A stretch of 64,000 bases of DNA, taken from Oasisia sp. SBJ-2009 (lineage: Eukaryota > Annelida > Polychaeta > Sabellida > Siboglinidae). The notes under the pieces are model-generated. The model had not been told where the DNA came from. It did not search any database and saw only the letters and a program-made list of their open reading frames with translations. The stretch lies in NCBI GenBank assembly GCA_964017155.1, contig OZ024855.1, positions 56,737,435-56,801,434 on the forward strand, in the 5' to 3' direction. Positions 1-10,018 of this stretch are shown piece by piece (the stretch's first letter is position 1; each line of letters opens with the position of its first letter). A program made the translations under genes and the position numbers.

Positions 1-386
1 GGATAGCAAGACGGAGTTGGTTTTACATTTTATGCTATATAATATGTGACAATATCGGCGACTCGATTCTGACATATGCCATGACATTAGCCTACAGTCT
101 ATATGCCGGTTGCTAGGTACAGTGTCGACTTATTTGAGCTGTACGCCTAAGGCAACCGTGAGTCGGTGACGTTGGATTGTACCTAGTAACCGAACCGTGA
201 CGGCTATACGTGTAACGCACGGCTGCTCCAAGATCAAATCTATACCAAGTATTATAATTGATATGCCTTCCAAAAATACCTTTTAGTCATTTAACAAGAT
301 TTCACAAGATTGCCACCTAGAGAATCAACTTGAGATGGCAGGTGGACTAGGAAGCCCTTTGCCTTATCAGAGGCAAACCTATCTAC
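1..386. other. Intergenic DNA, left edge
   Basis: No gene is recognisable here. The part next to the LINE remnant at 387 probably includes the 3' untranslated tail of that element, which reads on the minus strand, but I cannot fix its boundary. Confidence 0.4.
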
Positions 387-690
387 CTAAGTGTACCCCG
401 CCCTTCTTAGGTATATGCCAATTTTACTTTTAAACATATCCACACTACTAGCACCTACACAAGCAGCTGATAATCTGTTCCATTCATTTACTGTTCTTTG
501 AGAAAATAACAATTTTCTAATATCTAGTCTATATTGCTTCTTTGCTAATGTAACTCCATGTCCTCTAGTCCTTCTCCCTTCCTTAACCGAGAAAAATACT
601 TCTGTCAATATTTGCATACGCACTCAATATTGTAAACAGTTCTCTCGAATCTCGTCTCAATCTCCTGTTTTTATTGGTGTTGTCAAACCA
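387..690 (-). mobile_element. 3' end of a non-LTR retrotransposon ORF2 (CR1-like LINE), decayed
   Basis: On the minus strand about 78 codons (387-623) match the C-terminal tail typical of CR1/jockey-type reverse transcriptase proteins: RRTRGHGVTL, then LDIRKLLFSQRTVNEWNRLS, then a short tail ending in FKSKIGIYL. This is the conserved 'LDIRK.FFSQR...WN.LP' region just before the stop. Upstream, around 610-690 in a different frame, the related text RRLRRDSRELFTILSAY followed by IDRSIF is seen, so a frameshift separates the two parts. Only the extreme 3' end is present, as in a typical 5'-truncated copy. Family-level assignment is by pattern and not by search. Confidence 0.75.
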
Positions 691-1294
691 CATTCTTCTA
701 GACGCATTTCATAACTAATATTCCTGAGTTTTTGTATCATTTTGGTTGCTCTCCTTCTTACGATGTGGCCTCAATGCTTGTATACAACCACTGGTATTCA
801 GCCACTGGTGGACGACAAACTCAGGTTGGATGTTGTACTCGACAGTCACGCCGAACTCGTGTTTCTCATAATTATAGCGATAGTAGTACATGGGTAATTG
901 CGTATGCCCGTCACGTGACTGACTACAACGTGAACTAAATTTAATAAAGATGTTATCCTGTGTATTAGAGTTGGTATTTAAAAAAAGAACTTTATGCGCG
1001 TTTTTAGTAGGGTTTTCGTATCCTTGAAACAATATGTTATAAAGATTGTTTTAGATATTTATCGCATGGGCGCGTGTGAGTGTGCGTGTGTGACTAGTTT
1101 ATGTAAACGTGGTGGCGTGTGTCGGTGTACGGGTGCGTGCGTGTTTTATATGGTGTGCGTGCGTGCGTGCGTGCGTGCGTGCATGTACAAAATGTCTAAA
1201 CTAGCTTTTCTTCTGATGATTTATTACGCGTTTTGGTTTTGTGTGATTTGGAATAACGCATTGCGTTTGCTTTGTTGTAGCATATGCAAAAGGG
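691..1294. promoter_or_regulatory. Upstream region of the Kelch-like gene
   Basis: Non-coding. A (GTGC)n/(TG)-rich stretch lies at about 1075-1185. The sequence TTTGCTTTGTTGTAG ending near 1280 looks like a splice acceptor, which suggests that the 5' UTR of the downstream gene is spliced and that the real promoter lies further left. I see no convincing TATA box. Confidence 0.35.
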
Positions 1295-2977
1295 ATGGCC
1301 GAAAGGTTTGTTAACAAGGCATACAGGAACGACTTCATGGAGAGCATTTACAAACTGCGTCAGAAATATACCGATGTGACGCTGCTGGCGGATGGTGCCA
1401 AAATCCGATGTCATCGCATCGTTCTGGCGGTCGCAAGTGACTATTTCAAGGCAATGTTCGGGTGTGGTCTAAAAGAAAGCACGTCGGACACTGTCCAGAT
1501 GACAATGGAACCAGGAACTGTCACCTCCATCATCGACTATATGTACACGGGTGAGATTGAGTTGACCATTGACAACGTGGAGAGTTTGGTCAAGGCGTGT
1601 GACTTCTTACAGTTGAATGACCTGAAAGCTGGCTGTGAAGGTTTCATGATGGCACAAGTAGACCTGACCAACTGTGTTGGATTCTTCAGATTTGCTGCCT
1701 CGTATCAACTTCCAACATTGCATGGGAAAGCCAAACGACTTATGCTGGCCGAATTCAAATCTGTTGCATTTAGCGATGAGTTGAAAGAGCTGTCTTGCGA
1801 TGACCTTGTTGAATTAATTAAGGATGATGATGTCAGAGTTGAAGACGAAGACATTGTGTTCGAGACCGTGCTGGAATGGATCCGGCATGACCTTGAAAAC
1901 AGGGAATCGTCCATTGAGACGATCCTTGAGCACGTTCGACTGCCCTATTGTACGGGTCTGTACCTGTGGCACATGAAAGACACGTGTGACTTGTTGACCC
2001 CCAAGTGTCAGGAATACCTACACGAGGCACTGTCGTTCCAGGCAGACATTGTGCATCAACATGAAGCTACCAGTTGCCGCACATTGCCGCGTACAAACTT
2101 CAGACAGAGATCCTGTCTCCTGGTGGTTGGAGGTTTGCCTGAATCTAAGCGAAACACTATAATATTCCCAAGCAAACTGTGCCACTACTACAATGAAGGC
2201 ATGAATAGATGGGAATCACTCACGAAGATTCCACGGTCGGTCGGCTTTACATACAGTGTGTGTTTCCTGGGTAGGTCCCTGCTGCTGACTGGCGGCAAGG
2301 GAAAGGGGACCCATAACGAATGCTGGCTGTATGACTTTGTCACGAAGAAGTGGGAGGCGATGCCACCACTTCTCACTGCTCGGCACGACCATCGCAGTGT
2401 GTCGGTGGGCGACTGCGTCTATGTGGTGGGAGGAAAGGCTATCGGCAAAGTGCTGGCATCTTGTGAGTGCCTGAACCTCAAGCGGCGGCAGTGGTCGTCC
2501 ATACCAGATTTACCAGAAGCGGCTTTATACTCCATGGTTGTCACGTATGGCAACAAGATTATTGTTTTTGGTGGTGCGGATGCGCATAATAAATCCATGC
2601 GTTGTACTTGGGTATACGACACAATGAGAGGCAGTTGGAGTGCTAAGTCAGACATGACTGAAGCATGCTCTGGTGGAGCTGCTGTCACGATGAACAACTG
2701 TGTCTATGTGGTGGGAGGCTCTGACTGCACGTGTCTCAGATACGACTTTGCAACGGACACGTGGACACAACTGAGTCGGCCTCACAAACAACATAGCTAT
2801 GCTCCTGCCGTCGTGTGGCGTGGGCGTATCCTGCTGGCCGGAGGAGGTCCAGACCCACTGTTATCGCTCATCGAACAATACGATCCTCTCACAGACACCT
2901 GGTCTGACTGGAAAACTGAACTGTCTGAGAAACGGATGGATCACGCCATGTTCGTCGTTGACCTTTGTCATATGTAA
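1295..2977 (+). CDS. BTB-BACK-Kelch protein (Kelch-like family)
   Basis: A 560-residue protein in one uninterrupted coding exon. A BTB/POZ domain starts near residue 24 (YTDVTLLADGAKIRCHRIVL, then SDYFKAMF) and runs to about 125. A BACK domain follows, about 130-235. From about residue 270 there are six Kelch blades, each marked by a Gly-Gly doublet (VVGG, LTGG, VVGG, VFGG, VVGG, LAGG) with downstream Tyr/Trp positions such as YDFVTKKWEAMP and YDPLTDTWSDW. The length is normal for the family. KLHL proteins are usually substrate adaptors for Cullin-3 ubiquitin ligases: BTB/BACK binds CUL3 and the Kelch propeller binds substrate. The substrate is unknown, and I cannot place the protein in a KLHL subfamily. 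The start ATG directly precedes the conserved N-terminal helix. A putative acceptor 15 bases upstream suggests a 5' UTR intron. Confidence 0.93.
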   Translation: MAERFVNKAYRNDFMESIYKLRQKYTDVTLLADGAKIRCHRIVLAVASDYFKAMFGCGLKESTSDTVQMTMEPGTVTSIIDYMYTGEIELTIDNVESLVKACDFLQLNDLKAGCEGFMMAQVDLTNCVGFFRFAASYQLPTLHGKAKRLMLAEFKSVAFSDELKELSCDDLVELIKDDDVRVEDEDIVFETVLEWIRHDLENRESSIETILEHVRLPYCTGLYLWHMKDTCDLLTPKCQEYLHEALSFQADIVHQHEATSCRTLPRTNFRQRSCLLVVGGLPESKRNTIIFPSKLCHYYNEGMNRWESLTKIPRSVGFTYSVCFLGRSLLLTGGKGKGTHNECWLYDFVTKKWEAMPPLLTARHDHRSVSVGDCVYVVGGKAIGKVLASCECLNLKRRQWSSIPDLPEAALYSMVVTYGNKIIVFGGADAHNKSMRCTWVYDTMRGSWSAKSDMTEACSGGAAVTMNNCVYVVGGSDCTCLRYDFATDTWTQLSRPHKQHSYAPAVVWRGRILLAGGGPDPLLSLIEQYDPLTDTWSDWKTELSEKRMDHAMFVVDLCHM

Positions 2978-3041
2978 GAGTGAACATTAAAAGGAGGGTG
3001 TTTGCTCCTCAACCCTGAATTACACTGCGTAATAATAGCGT

Positions 3042-3047
3042 AATAAA
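3042..3047 (+). terminator. Polyadenylation signal of the Kelch-like gene
   Basis: AATAAA lies 65 bases after the TAA stop of the Kelch-like reading frame. It is the first canonical signal downstream, so a short 3' UTR is inferred. Confidence 0.6.
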
Positions 3048-3401
3048 ACAGGACGTCTGCCGCACTGAACGTTGGAAAACTGTACATGCTTCAACTTCAA
3101 AGGTTGTAAAAACGTGTTCTGATACTGGGTGTATTGCTATCCACTTGAACATGCTCTCGTGGCTGGATCTACCAAGTGGCCAACATGATTACGGGCTTGT
3201 TTAAAATAACTATATACAAATTGGCAGGCAGTATACCTTCAAAATATAGTTTCAAGACCAGTGTATGAATATTTACCAATATCTAGGAGCACACACACGT
3301 CGTTTAGTACACTGATCTACGCATGAGCTGTAGTTTGTATTACAGTTTGTATTGAGTTTATATTACACTTTGTATTAAAGTTTATTTACAGTTTGTATTT
3401 G

Positions 3402-3703
3402 TAGTGGCGCAGTGGTTAGAGCTTCGGACACTCTACTAAGAGAACCCTGATTCGAATTCTGTGCTTCCGTGTCGACCCTTGTTGCTTACTCCACATTGCT
3501 ACAGTTCACTGAGCTGAATGAGTACCTCGATATAGATAGTGGTGGATATTTGTGTACGAATAGTCTTCGCGCATCAATTGCAGCGTGGCTGTATGCTTCC
3601 CAGGGAAGCCGAGGTGATGTTCAAATGAACAGGATTGCACGCACGAAAGTAAACTTTGAACAATCTTGATGTTTGAGTGCTGCGTTATATAAGAACTTAC
3701 CTT
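3402..3703 (+). mobile_element. tRNA-derived SINE
   Basis: The 5' part carries pol III promoter-like elements: an A-box-like TGGCGCAGTGGTTAGAG and a B-box-like GATTCGAATTC about 45 bases later. A body follows with TGGATATTTGTGTACGAAT and a 3' end reading GCGTTATATAAGAAC. The same body recurs at 23745-23945, 24555-24820, 28340-28660 (reverse) and 35430-35620, so it is a dispersed family. The tRNA-like head is a SINE promoter and not a functional tRNA gene. Confidence 0.75.
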
Positions 3704-4317
3704 TTTACACACATCGCGAAGTGGGGGACGTATCATCAAATTGCCAATCTGTGTAATGTGCTGTTGTGATAAGCTCTTGTGTTCGTGTAGAATATTTGTT
3801 CTGTTCCACTCTCTCGATGAGTTGATTCCAGCCAATTATGGTGACCAAAAACACGTGTTGTATAGTTCAGTAGATCAGACTACGTGGCTTCTGTCCTTGT
3901 AATGATACTGTATCAGTAAAATGGTGTTATGAACACAATCGCTAGACAAAATCTCGTTTTGAGACTGGTACACATGATGCAATGTGGCAACATTATACTA
4001 TCCAATGGTGCGTAGATGTGACGGTGTGTTTATGACCAGAAACAATTTTTTTATTAGAACATTAAATTTATGTGTAAACTTAAGCAAAACTCTGTGATAC
4101 TTGCAAAGGTTCATGTGTGGCAAGTCCAGGTGGCGGTGTAGACGACCAGGGTCGGGTTGCTGAATATGAAATAAGAACATGTTCATTATCATAATTATCC
4201 CGTATGTACATTCGAAACTAATTGTCACATTCTACTTATCTATTATGTACATCCAAAATCAATTGGTAATAAAAGATGTCCGAACATTTACTTTTCCTAT
4301 ATAGCTCATACAAGCTC
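3704..4317. other. Intergenic DNA, nothing recognised
   Basis: No coding potential or repeat structure that I can support. Confidence 0.5.
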
Positions 4318-4328
4318 ACACACGCACG

Positions 4329-4412
<84 letters not shown>

Positions 4413-4413
4413 A
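4318..4413. repeat. (CA)n microsatellite
   Basis: Almost pure CA dinucleotide run, about 45 units, with CACG interruptions at both ends. Confidence 0.95.
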
Positions 4414-4913
4414 GACACATGCTCGCACGCACGCATGTGCGCTCAAACAGACACACTTCCGCATATTCAATCTACATTACTTTTCTAACATTATCAAAAC
4501 TTCTTAGCTTAGCGGATAAGCTTTGTTGGATAGTTATGGGTTATTTGGCTTTGGATTATACATTTCCATATAAAACTTCCATCATTACATCCTTCGAACC
4601 AGGCACTAAACAATTGTCGGCTTAACATGGGTGACGAGGGGGGTGGTGGCGATGTTTCGGATATTGTCGTACCTTATTCACCTGTGTAGCTCGGAAGGAT
4701 AACCGTCAATGGCAGTCAGAATAGTGTGTGACGTATGGGATGATACTAGGAGTTTTTCATTTCATTAACAACAAATAGCCCTCCGGTCCATGGTGCACCG
4801 AAAAGTCCACATCGTCTTAATGGGCAGGTGCCTCAGTATGGAATGCCGCATGAGGTGGCATTACAGACGTACGCCTCCGGGGCGTCTACTCGTCACGGGA
4901 AGAACGTGACCGA
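4414..4913. other. Intergenic DNA, nothing recognised
   Basis: Unique-looking sequence without an open frame of interest. Confidence 0.5.
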
Positions 4914-5377
4914 TATGGAATGGGTGCAAGCCAAGAGGGAGTGGTAGAGAGTGTGGATGAGAGAGAGGGTGGGTAGGACGGTGGGTGGTGGGTGAGAGAG
5001 AGAAGAAGTGTGGAGAGAAGGAAGGAGCCTGGTATACAAAGAGGTAGGGAGGGAGAAGGAAGGAAGGTAGGAGAAAGGAGTTGGATTGAGGTTGAGTGGT
5101 GTGGGAGAAACGTACGGGAGTGAAGTGGCGAAGAAAGGAAGTTTAGTAGGTGAAGGTAACCCAGGGAGGGAATGTGAGAGAACGAGATGGAGAGGAGGAA
5201 AGAAGAAGAGCGGGATAGAAAGGGGGGGGGGGTCAGAAAAGAGCGGTATATGCAGGCAGAGGGGGAGAGAGACAGGCAGACAGAGAGAGAGAGAGGGAAA
5301 GAGAGGGGGGAGGGAGGGAGAGAGAGAGAGAGAGGGAGAGAGAGAGGGAGAGAGGGAAAGAGAAAAACTCTCAGGCT
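4914..5377. repeat. Purine-rich GA/GGA low-complexity tract
   Basis: About 460 bases of strongly purine-biased DNA on the + strand that grades into nearly pure (GA)n/(GAGAGG)n at 5270-5370. Apparent reading frames here are low-complexity artefacts. Confidence 0.9.
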
Positions 5378-5393
5378 CACCAAAACCCTCTTA

Positions 5394-5396
<3 letters not shown>

Positions 5397-5476
<80 letters not shown>

Positions 5477-5492
5477 TATATATATAATATAT
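5397..5492. repeat. (TA)n microsatellite
   Basis: About 40 TA units, followed by a few imperfect TAATATATA units. It directly follows the purine tract. Confidence 0.95.
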
Positions 5493-6033
5493 ATTTCATT
5501 ACGTAGACTAATTTGTATCGCGTGCGTGCGTTGTGTGATGCAGACCCATTGTTTCCCCAGGCGGGTGTGAGGGGCTTAAAGGGAAAACAAAGGCAACGGT
5601 TTGGTGATATGGGCCTAATAGAGCTAAGAAAAACTAACAATTTCCAACCTCAATCACATTTTTAACGTCAGCGGTTTAGCAGAAAAAAATTGTAGAACAT
5701 ATATCTATAGAAAGTCTATGGAAAACGCCATTTTAGAAAAACAGTGACGTATGAGACTCGCCGCCACTGATAGGCCAGTGGTTGTCGTAATATACTTCTT
5801 GGCAACTCCGTCGGGTGGCGCTGTGACTTTGCGCTCACAAAAGAGCGTAAATAATAACATGGATTTTCTGATTCTTCGTCTGACGGAAATAGCACGGATT
5901 CAGAAGTGGCTGGATATAGATTTCCTGTGTTGTCAGACAGACCAGATGTGCGTGGTGGTGAAGACCCAAGGGAAATTGAAATGACGAGAAGAGAAACAAC
6001 CAGTCCAGAGGCAGACAATGACATGTACTGTCC
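5493..6033. other. Intergenic DNA left of the palindrome
   Basis: Weak overlapping frames exist on both strands at 5716-6044, but none has a recognisable domain. It may belong to the neighbouring inverted-repeat element, although no matching copy is visible on its right side. Confidence 0.35.
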
Positions 6034-7526
6034 GACCTAACCATGAAAACGACCGCCAGCAGCCGCCAAACTTCTCATCACTTGTCTTACATACATATAC
6101 ATACACTATGTTATAAAATAAAATCACTTGCATTCCTCTAACGAAGAAAATTCACAAAAGTAACTCGATCGCAGATCCCGTCGGCAACTCAGGCTCTTCG
6201 GTTACCGTAACATCGCTATAAAAGTTAGATTTACACAAAATAACGTTAGGCGGCGCGGTGGTGCACGCGAATATTTATAAACTTTATTTACTGCATTCGC
6301 ACGCGCGAAATAGTTTAATTAATCAAGTAATAATTAATTATTATAATTACAAAGATCTTCAGAAAATGTTAAGTTTTCTTATAATATAATTATAATATTT
6401 TTTTTCTTATAGCGCCAAATCCATAATTGTTTGTGGCGCTTCACAATATGATGTTTTTAAAATATATGCAATAAGAAGAATGCTACCCACAGGTAATATT
6501 AAAAAAATAAAAAAATGCATGTGTTTGCATAAAATTACGTGTTGTTCGATGATGTCACATTGTTAATTTTCAGAATATTTCTATAAACATCCCGTGTGTA
6601 CTGCAAGCATGCAAGCTTATATTATATAAACGATGTTTTTAACAATGATAACGAAACAATAACATATTATTATTTTTGAATGCTCCAAAACCTTCTTTTT
6701 CTACCATCATATATTTCCCATATTATATTCATATTCTGCTTAAATTTCAGTGATTTATTGCCCCGATATTTAATACAGTGTTTTGTCCAAAAATAATTAT
6801 TATTACATATCTGGTGGTGGAAATGTAATTCATGAGTAGAAAAATGTATAGCTTCAATAATATTTTCTTATGTATACTGTGTGTATGTGCTGAATGAAAA
6901 TTATTGTTACGTCGTAATTATTTTACAATCTTAATTATTTATTACCTTTACATTAATTTACCACTATTGTTGTTATGGAATTTGTATGGGTTCTTTTTAA
7001 TACTGATAGGTCACTTAGTTAATTACATAGACACACATATTTTCATTATTTATTTTGAAATATTATCTGTGGGTAGTATTCTTCTTATTGTATTTTTAAT
7101 AGCAGTATGTTGTGAAGCGCCACAACCAATTATGGATTTAACGCTATATAAATAAAATACTATATTATAATAAAACTTATAATTTCCTGCAAATCATAGT
7201 GATGATAATAATTAATTATTACTATATTATTTACAATTAATTAAACTATTTTGCGCGTGCGAATGCAGTAAGTAAAGTTTATCAATATTCGCGCGCACAA
7301 ACGTGCCGTCTAATGGCATTTTGTGTAAGGCTAACTTATTTTTGCGATTTTACGGTACCGGCCAGCGGTCATCGAAATTGCCGTCGACATCAGCGCGTTT
7401 GTTTTATGGATTTTCTTCGTTAGAGGAATGCAAGTGATTTTATTTTATAACGTAGTGTATGTATATGTATGTAACATACGTTAGGATAAGTTTGGCGGCT
7501 GTTGGTGGTCGTTTTGATGGTTAGGT
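6034..7526. mobile_element. 1.5-kb long-inverted-repeat (foldback-like) element
   Basis: The left end reads GACCTAACCATGAAAACGAC and the right end is its near-exact reverse complement (GTCGTTTTGATGGTTAGGTC). Matches continue inwards through ATAAAATAAAATCACTTGCA (about 6112), the GGCGCTTCACAA segment (about 6436; mirror at about 7100) and GAATGCTACCCACAGGTAAT (about 6478; mirror at about 7065), so nearly the whole element is one imperfect palindrome centred near 6780. No transposase frame is present, so it would be a nonautonomous DNA element. I could not identify a clear target-site duplication. Confidence 0.75.
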
Positions 7527-8515
7527 CAATCAAATTGGGTCGTCTTGGATCGGCGCTGTGTCTGTGACTGTCCCAACGAATCCACCGAAACACTGTTTCA
7601 GTTCTGCTCGATTCAAAGTTAACAAGAAGACATCTTAGTGATACTGTCTTTCACTGTACTGTTACCATAAGCGTATGAGGAACAGTGTGGCATATTGCTG
7701 TCGCGATTTCGTGGTAAACCGACGTAAGGCAACTTTTAGCGTACCGCTTGGCTCTCTGTTATAACAGCTGAACCAGCAGACGACTCTCTGACGTATTACT
7801 TTTCCAAACTGCTGGGTTGTGATTGATTGCAAGGTCCAAGATGGGCCGGTTCATGGTGTCGGTGATTTAGCTAGATTTTCCTACTTTAAGACCACTTTCT
7901 GAGGTAACCACTAAGGTGAAAAATTGGATTGTAGATGCAAATGATTAGCTAGTGTAAACTCTTTTAGGTGCATAACACTAAATTGTTGCCTTTTTTTCAC
8001 TTTAAATTAAAAGTGTTGCCACCTCACGGAGCCTGGGTAACCGAGAGTACTCGTGGTCGTGATGTTTGCTTTTGCGCTTGCCGTGAGGTGTCGCACGGTG
8101 GGCATAGTCCTGTTACTTCAGTGCAGTGGTTTTAATTTCAGACTATGATCAGTTGACGGTGCTAATAAGAACACACGACACATACGTGCCATTTAGAATA
8201 CAAGTAAGCAACTATGTTTCGACTATCATGGGAAGACGAACAAGTTTGGCAGCTTGTTGCTGGCCATTTGACTGAATTTATCCTATTATCGCTCTGAATG
8301 TTTGCCAGCCGAGGATATACCACATTAGTCATAATGCAGGCCTACCCGTCCGCCATTGCTAGCAGTAGTCTTGTCCAACAGACTTGGCATTAAGTAGTTT
8401 GTGTGAATTTATTGCAGCACCGAAAGTAGCGCTGAGCGAGTAGAAATTATGTTTTTGTGCAGGTAACAGTATATAGCCTTAGCATCATTAATGTCAAATA
8501 CGAATGAATGGCCGA
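7527..8515. other. Intergenic DNA, nothing recognised
   Basis: No gene or repeat is recognised in these 990 bases. Confidence 0.45.
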
Positions 8516-8743
8516 GTGTGGTTGGTTTCCCTCACCTTTGCTTGTAGTCAAATGTTTAGAATTATATAGGCTAAGGCTCAATTTGTATATTGTATTCGAT
8601 TATGTATATATGTTATTTTCAATGTTGGCTTAATACAAAGCTCTGGTACAAACAAACATCTGACTTGTCATTTTCAGCAAACTAGCCATGATTCCGAGTC
8701 ATTAAGTCCACAATATCAGCAAGAGCACTGTCCCACATAAATA
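8516..8743 (+). repeat. 228-bp direct repeat, copy 1
   Basis: Identical by eye to 9217-9444, exactly 701 bases downstream. It starts GTGTGGTTGGTTTCCCTCAC and ends GTCCCACATAAATA. Such identity implies a recent duplication or terminal repeats of a retroelement. Confidence 0.9.
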
Positions 8744-9216
8744 CGACATTATGATGTACATCAAATGACTTTTATGTGGGCAGTGTGACCGACTCCTAAA
8801 TTCAAGTGTTACCGTAAAGTAAGTCACGTGATCGTAGGGTATAAAAGGAGCTCCGCGCCATTTTAGCTTCCCACTTGAATTCAGCACGAGTACAAGGTAG
8901 AACACTTATCGCTTACATTATTGAACTGTTTTATTACTTGAAATTATTGCTATATCCTGCATTAATTGTGATTAGATTGTATACTAATCTCTTGTTCCCA
9001 CCCACCTACCCCGTCTACACCTGGGGGATTCAATTAGGTTTGGTGAAAAAATTACATCACTGACGCTTGATGAGCAGGATATACAATGCGGTGTTCTATG
9101 TCATAATGCTGTGTTTGATAATTGTAGGGATTACTGTATACAAAATAGGGGTTTTGGGGCGCTATGACGCTTTCCCCTTCTGCATAAGGATTTGGTTACA
9201 GTGTTCTTCCACCTGC
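8744..9216 (+). mobile_element. Spacer between the direct repeats, possible LTR promoter remnant
   Basis: Contains a TATA box (TATAAAA, 8840-8846) about 35 bases before GCTTCCCACTTGAATTCAGC, as in an LTR U3/R junction. A hairpin (CACTGTCCCACATAAA against TTTATGTGGGCAGTG) sits at its left border. One reading is a retrotransposon LTR starting at TGTCCCACA (about 8729) and ending TTACA (about 9055), followed by a short leader, with the internal region deleted. No gag or pol frame is present, so this is inference. Confidence 0.35.
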
Positions 9217-9444
9217 GTGTGGTTGGTTTCCCTCACCTTTGCTTGTAGTCAAATGTTTAGAATTATATAGGCTAAGGCTCAATTTGTATATTGTATTCGA
9301 TTATGTATATATGTTATTTTCAATGTTGGCTTAATACAAAGCTCTGGTACAAACAAACATCTGACTTGTCATTTTCAGCAAACTAGCCATGATTCCGAGT
9401 CATTAAGTCCACAATATCAGCAAGAGCACTGTCCCACATAAATA
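9217..9444 (+). repeat. 228-bp direct repeat, copy 2
   Basis: Second identical copy of 8516-8743. Its right edge is cut off abruptly by a 12-bp tandem repeat. Confidence 0.9.
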
Positions 9445-9452
9445 ATGATCAT

Positions 9453-9598
9453 TATCATAGTCACACTCACAGACATAGTCACAGACATAGTCACAGACAT
9501 AGTCACAGACAAAGTCACAGACATAGTCACACTCACAGACATAGTCACAGTCATAGTCACAGACATAGTCACAGACATAGTCACAGATATAGCTGTCA
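9453..9598. repeat. 12-bp minisatellite
   Basis: About 12 units of AGTCACAGACAT with a few shortened or changed units. Low-complexity reading frames here are artefacts. Confidence 0.9.
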
Positions 9599-10018
9599 AA
9601 TAATGACATTTATCTTTTGTCAGACAATGTCAGTGATTGTTTACCTAAGCACACTTTTGTCTTTTGGCCATGAAATGTCAATATAGCAAATAGTTGGCTT
9701 AAAGTTAGTATAAATGAAGAGGTGTCAGGTTAGAGAAGTCTGGGTTGTGAAGTCTGAGAATTACACAAATTGTATACAGCATGTGTGTGAATGGGGGCAA
9801 AATAATGTCTCACAGTATGAATAACCTAGTAATAGACACTTAGCAAGAAATCATAAAAACTTTACAATGGCTGCCTGTGGGAAATGTGGTACATAAAACT
9901 ATAAACAAATATCTGGCTTGGTGTGTGCACAGCCAATTCAGGTCTGACAAATTCTTATGTAAAATACAATGCCAGTCGTTTTGCGGTTGACTTGTGCCTG
10001 TCCTCCTTTAGGTGAGGG
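9599..10018 (+). promoter_or_regulatory. Upstream region of MTRR
   Basis: CCTGTCCTCCTTTAG ends at 10011, seven bases before the MTRR start codon, and is a strong polypyrimidine-AG acceptor. The first coding exon may therefore be the second transcribed exon. No core promoter is identified. Confidence 0.35.

Noticed and set aside
4236..4488. Reading frames of poly His-Thr or Cys-Val
   Set aside because: They are translations of a (CA)n microsatellite in both directions.
4886..5570. Long Ser/Pro/Leu or Arg/Glu/Gly frames
   Set aside because: Low-complexity GA tract and TA run; no domain and no start or splice context.
5716..6044. 102-codon minus-strand frame and overlapping frames
   Set aside because: No recognisable domain and no splice partner; next to a transposon-like palindrome.
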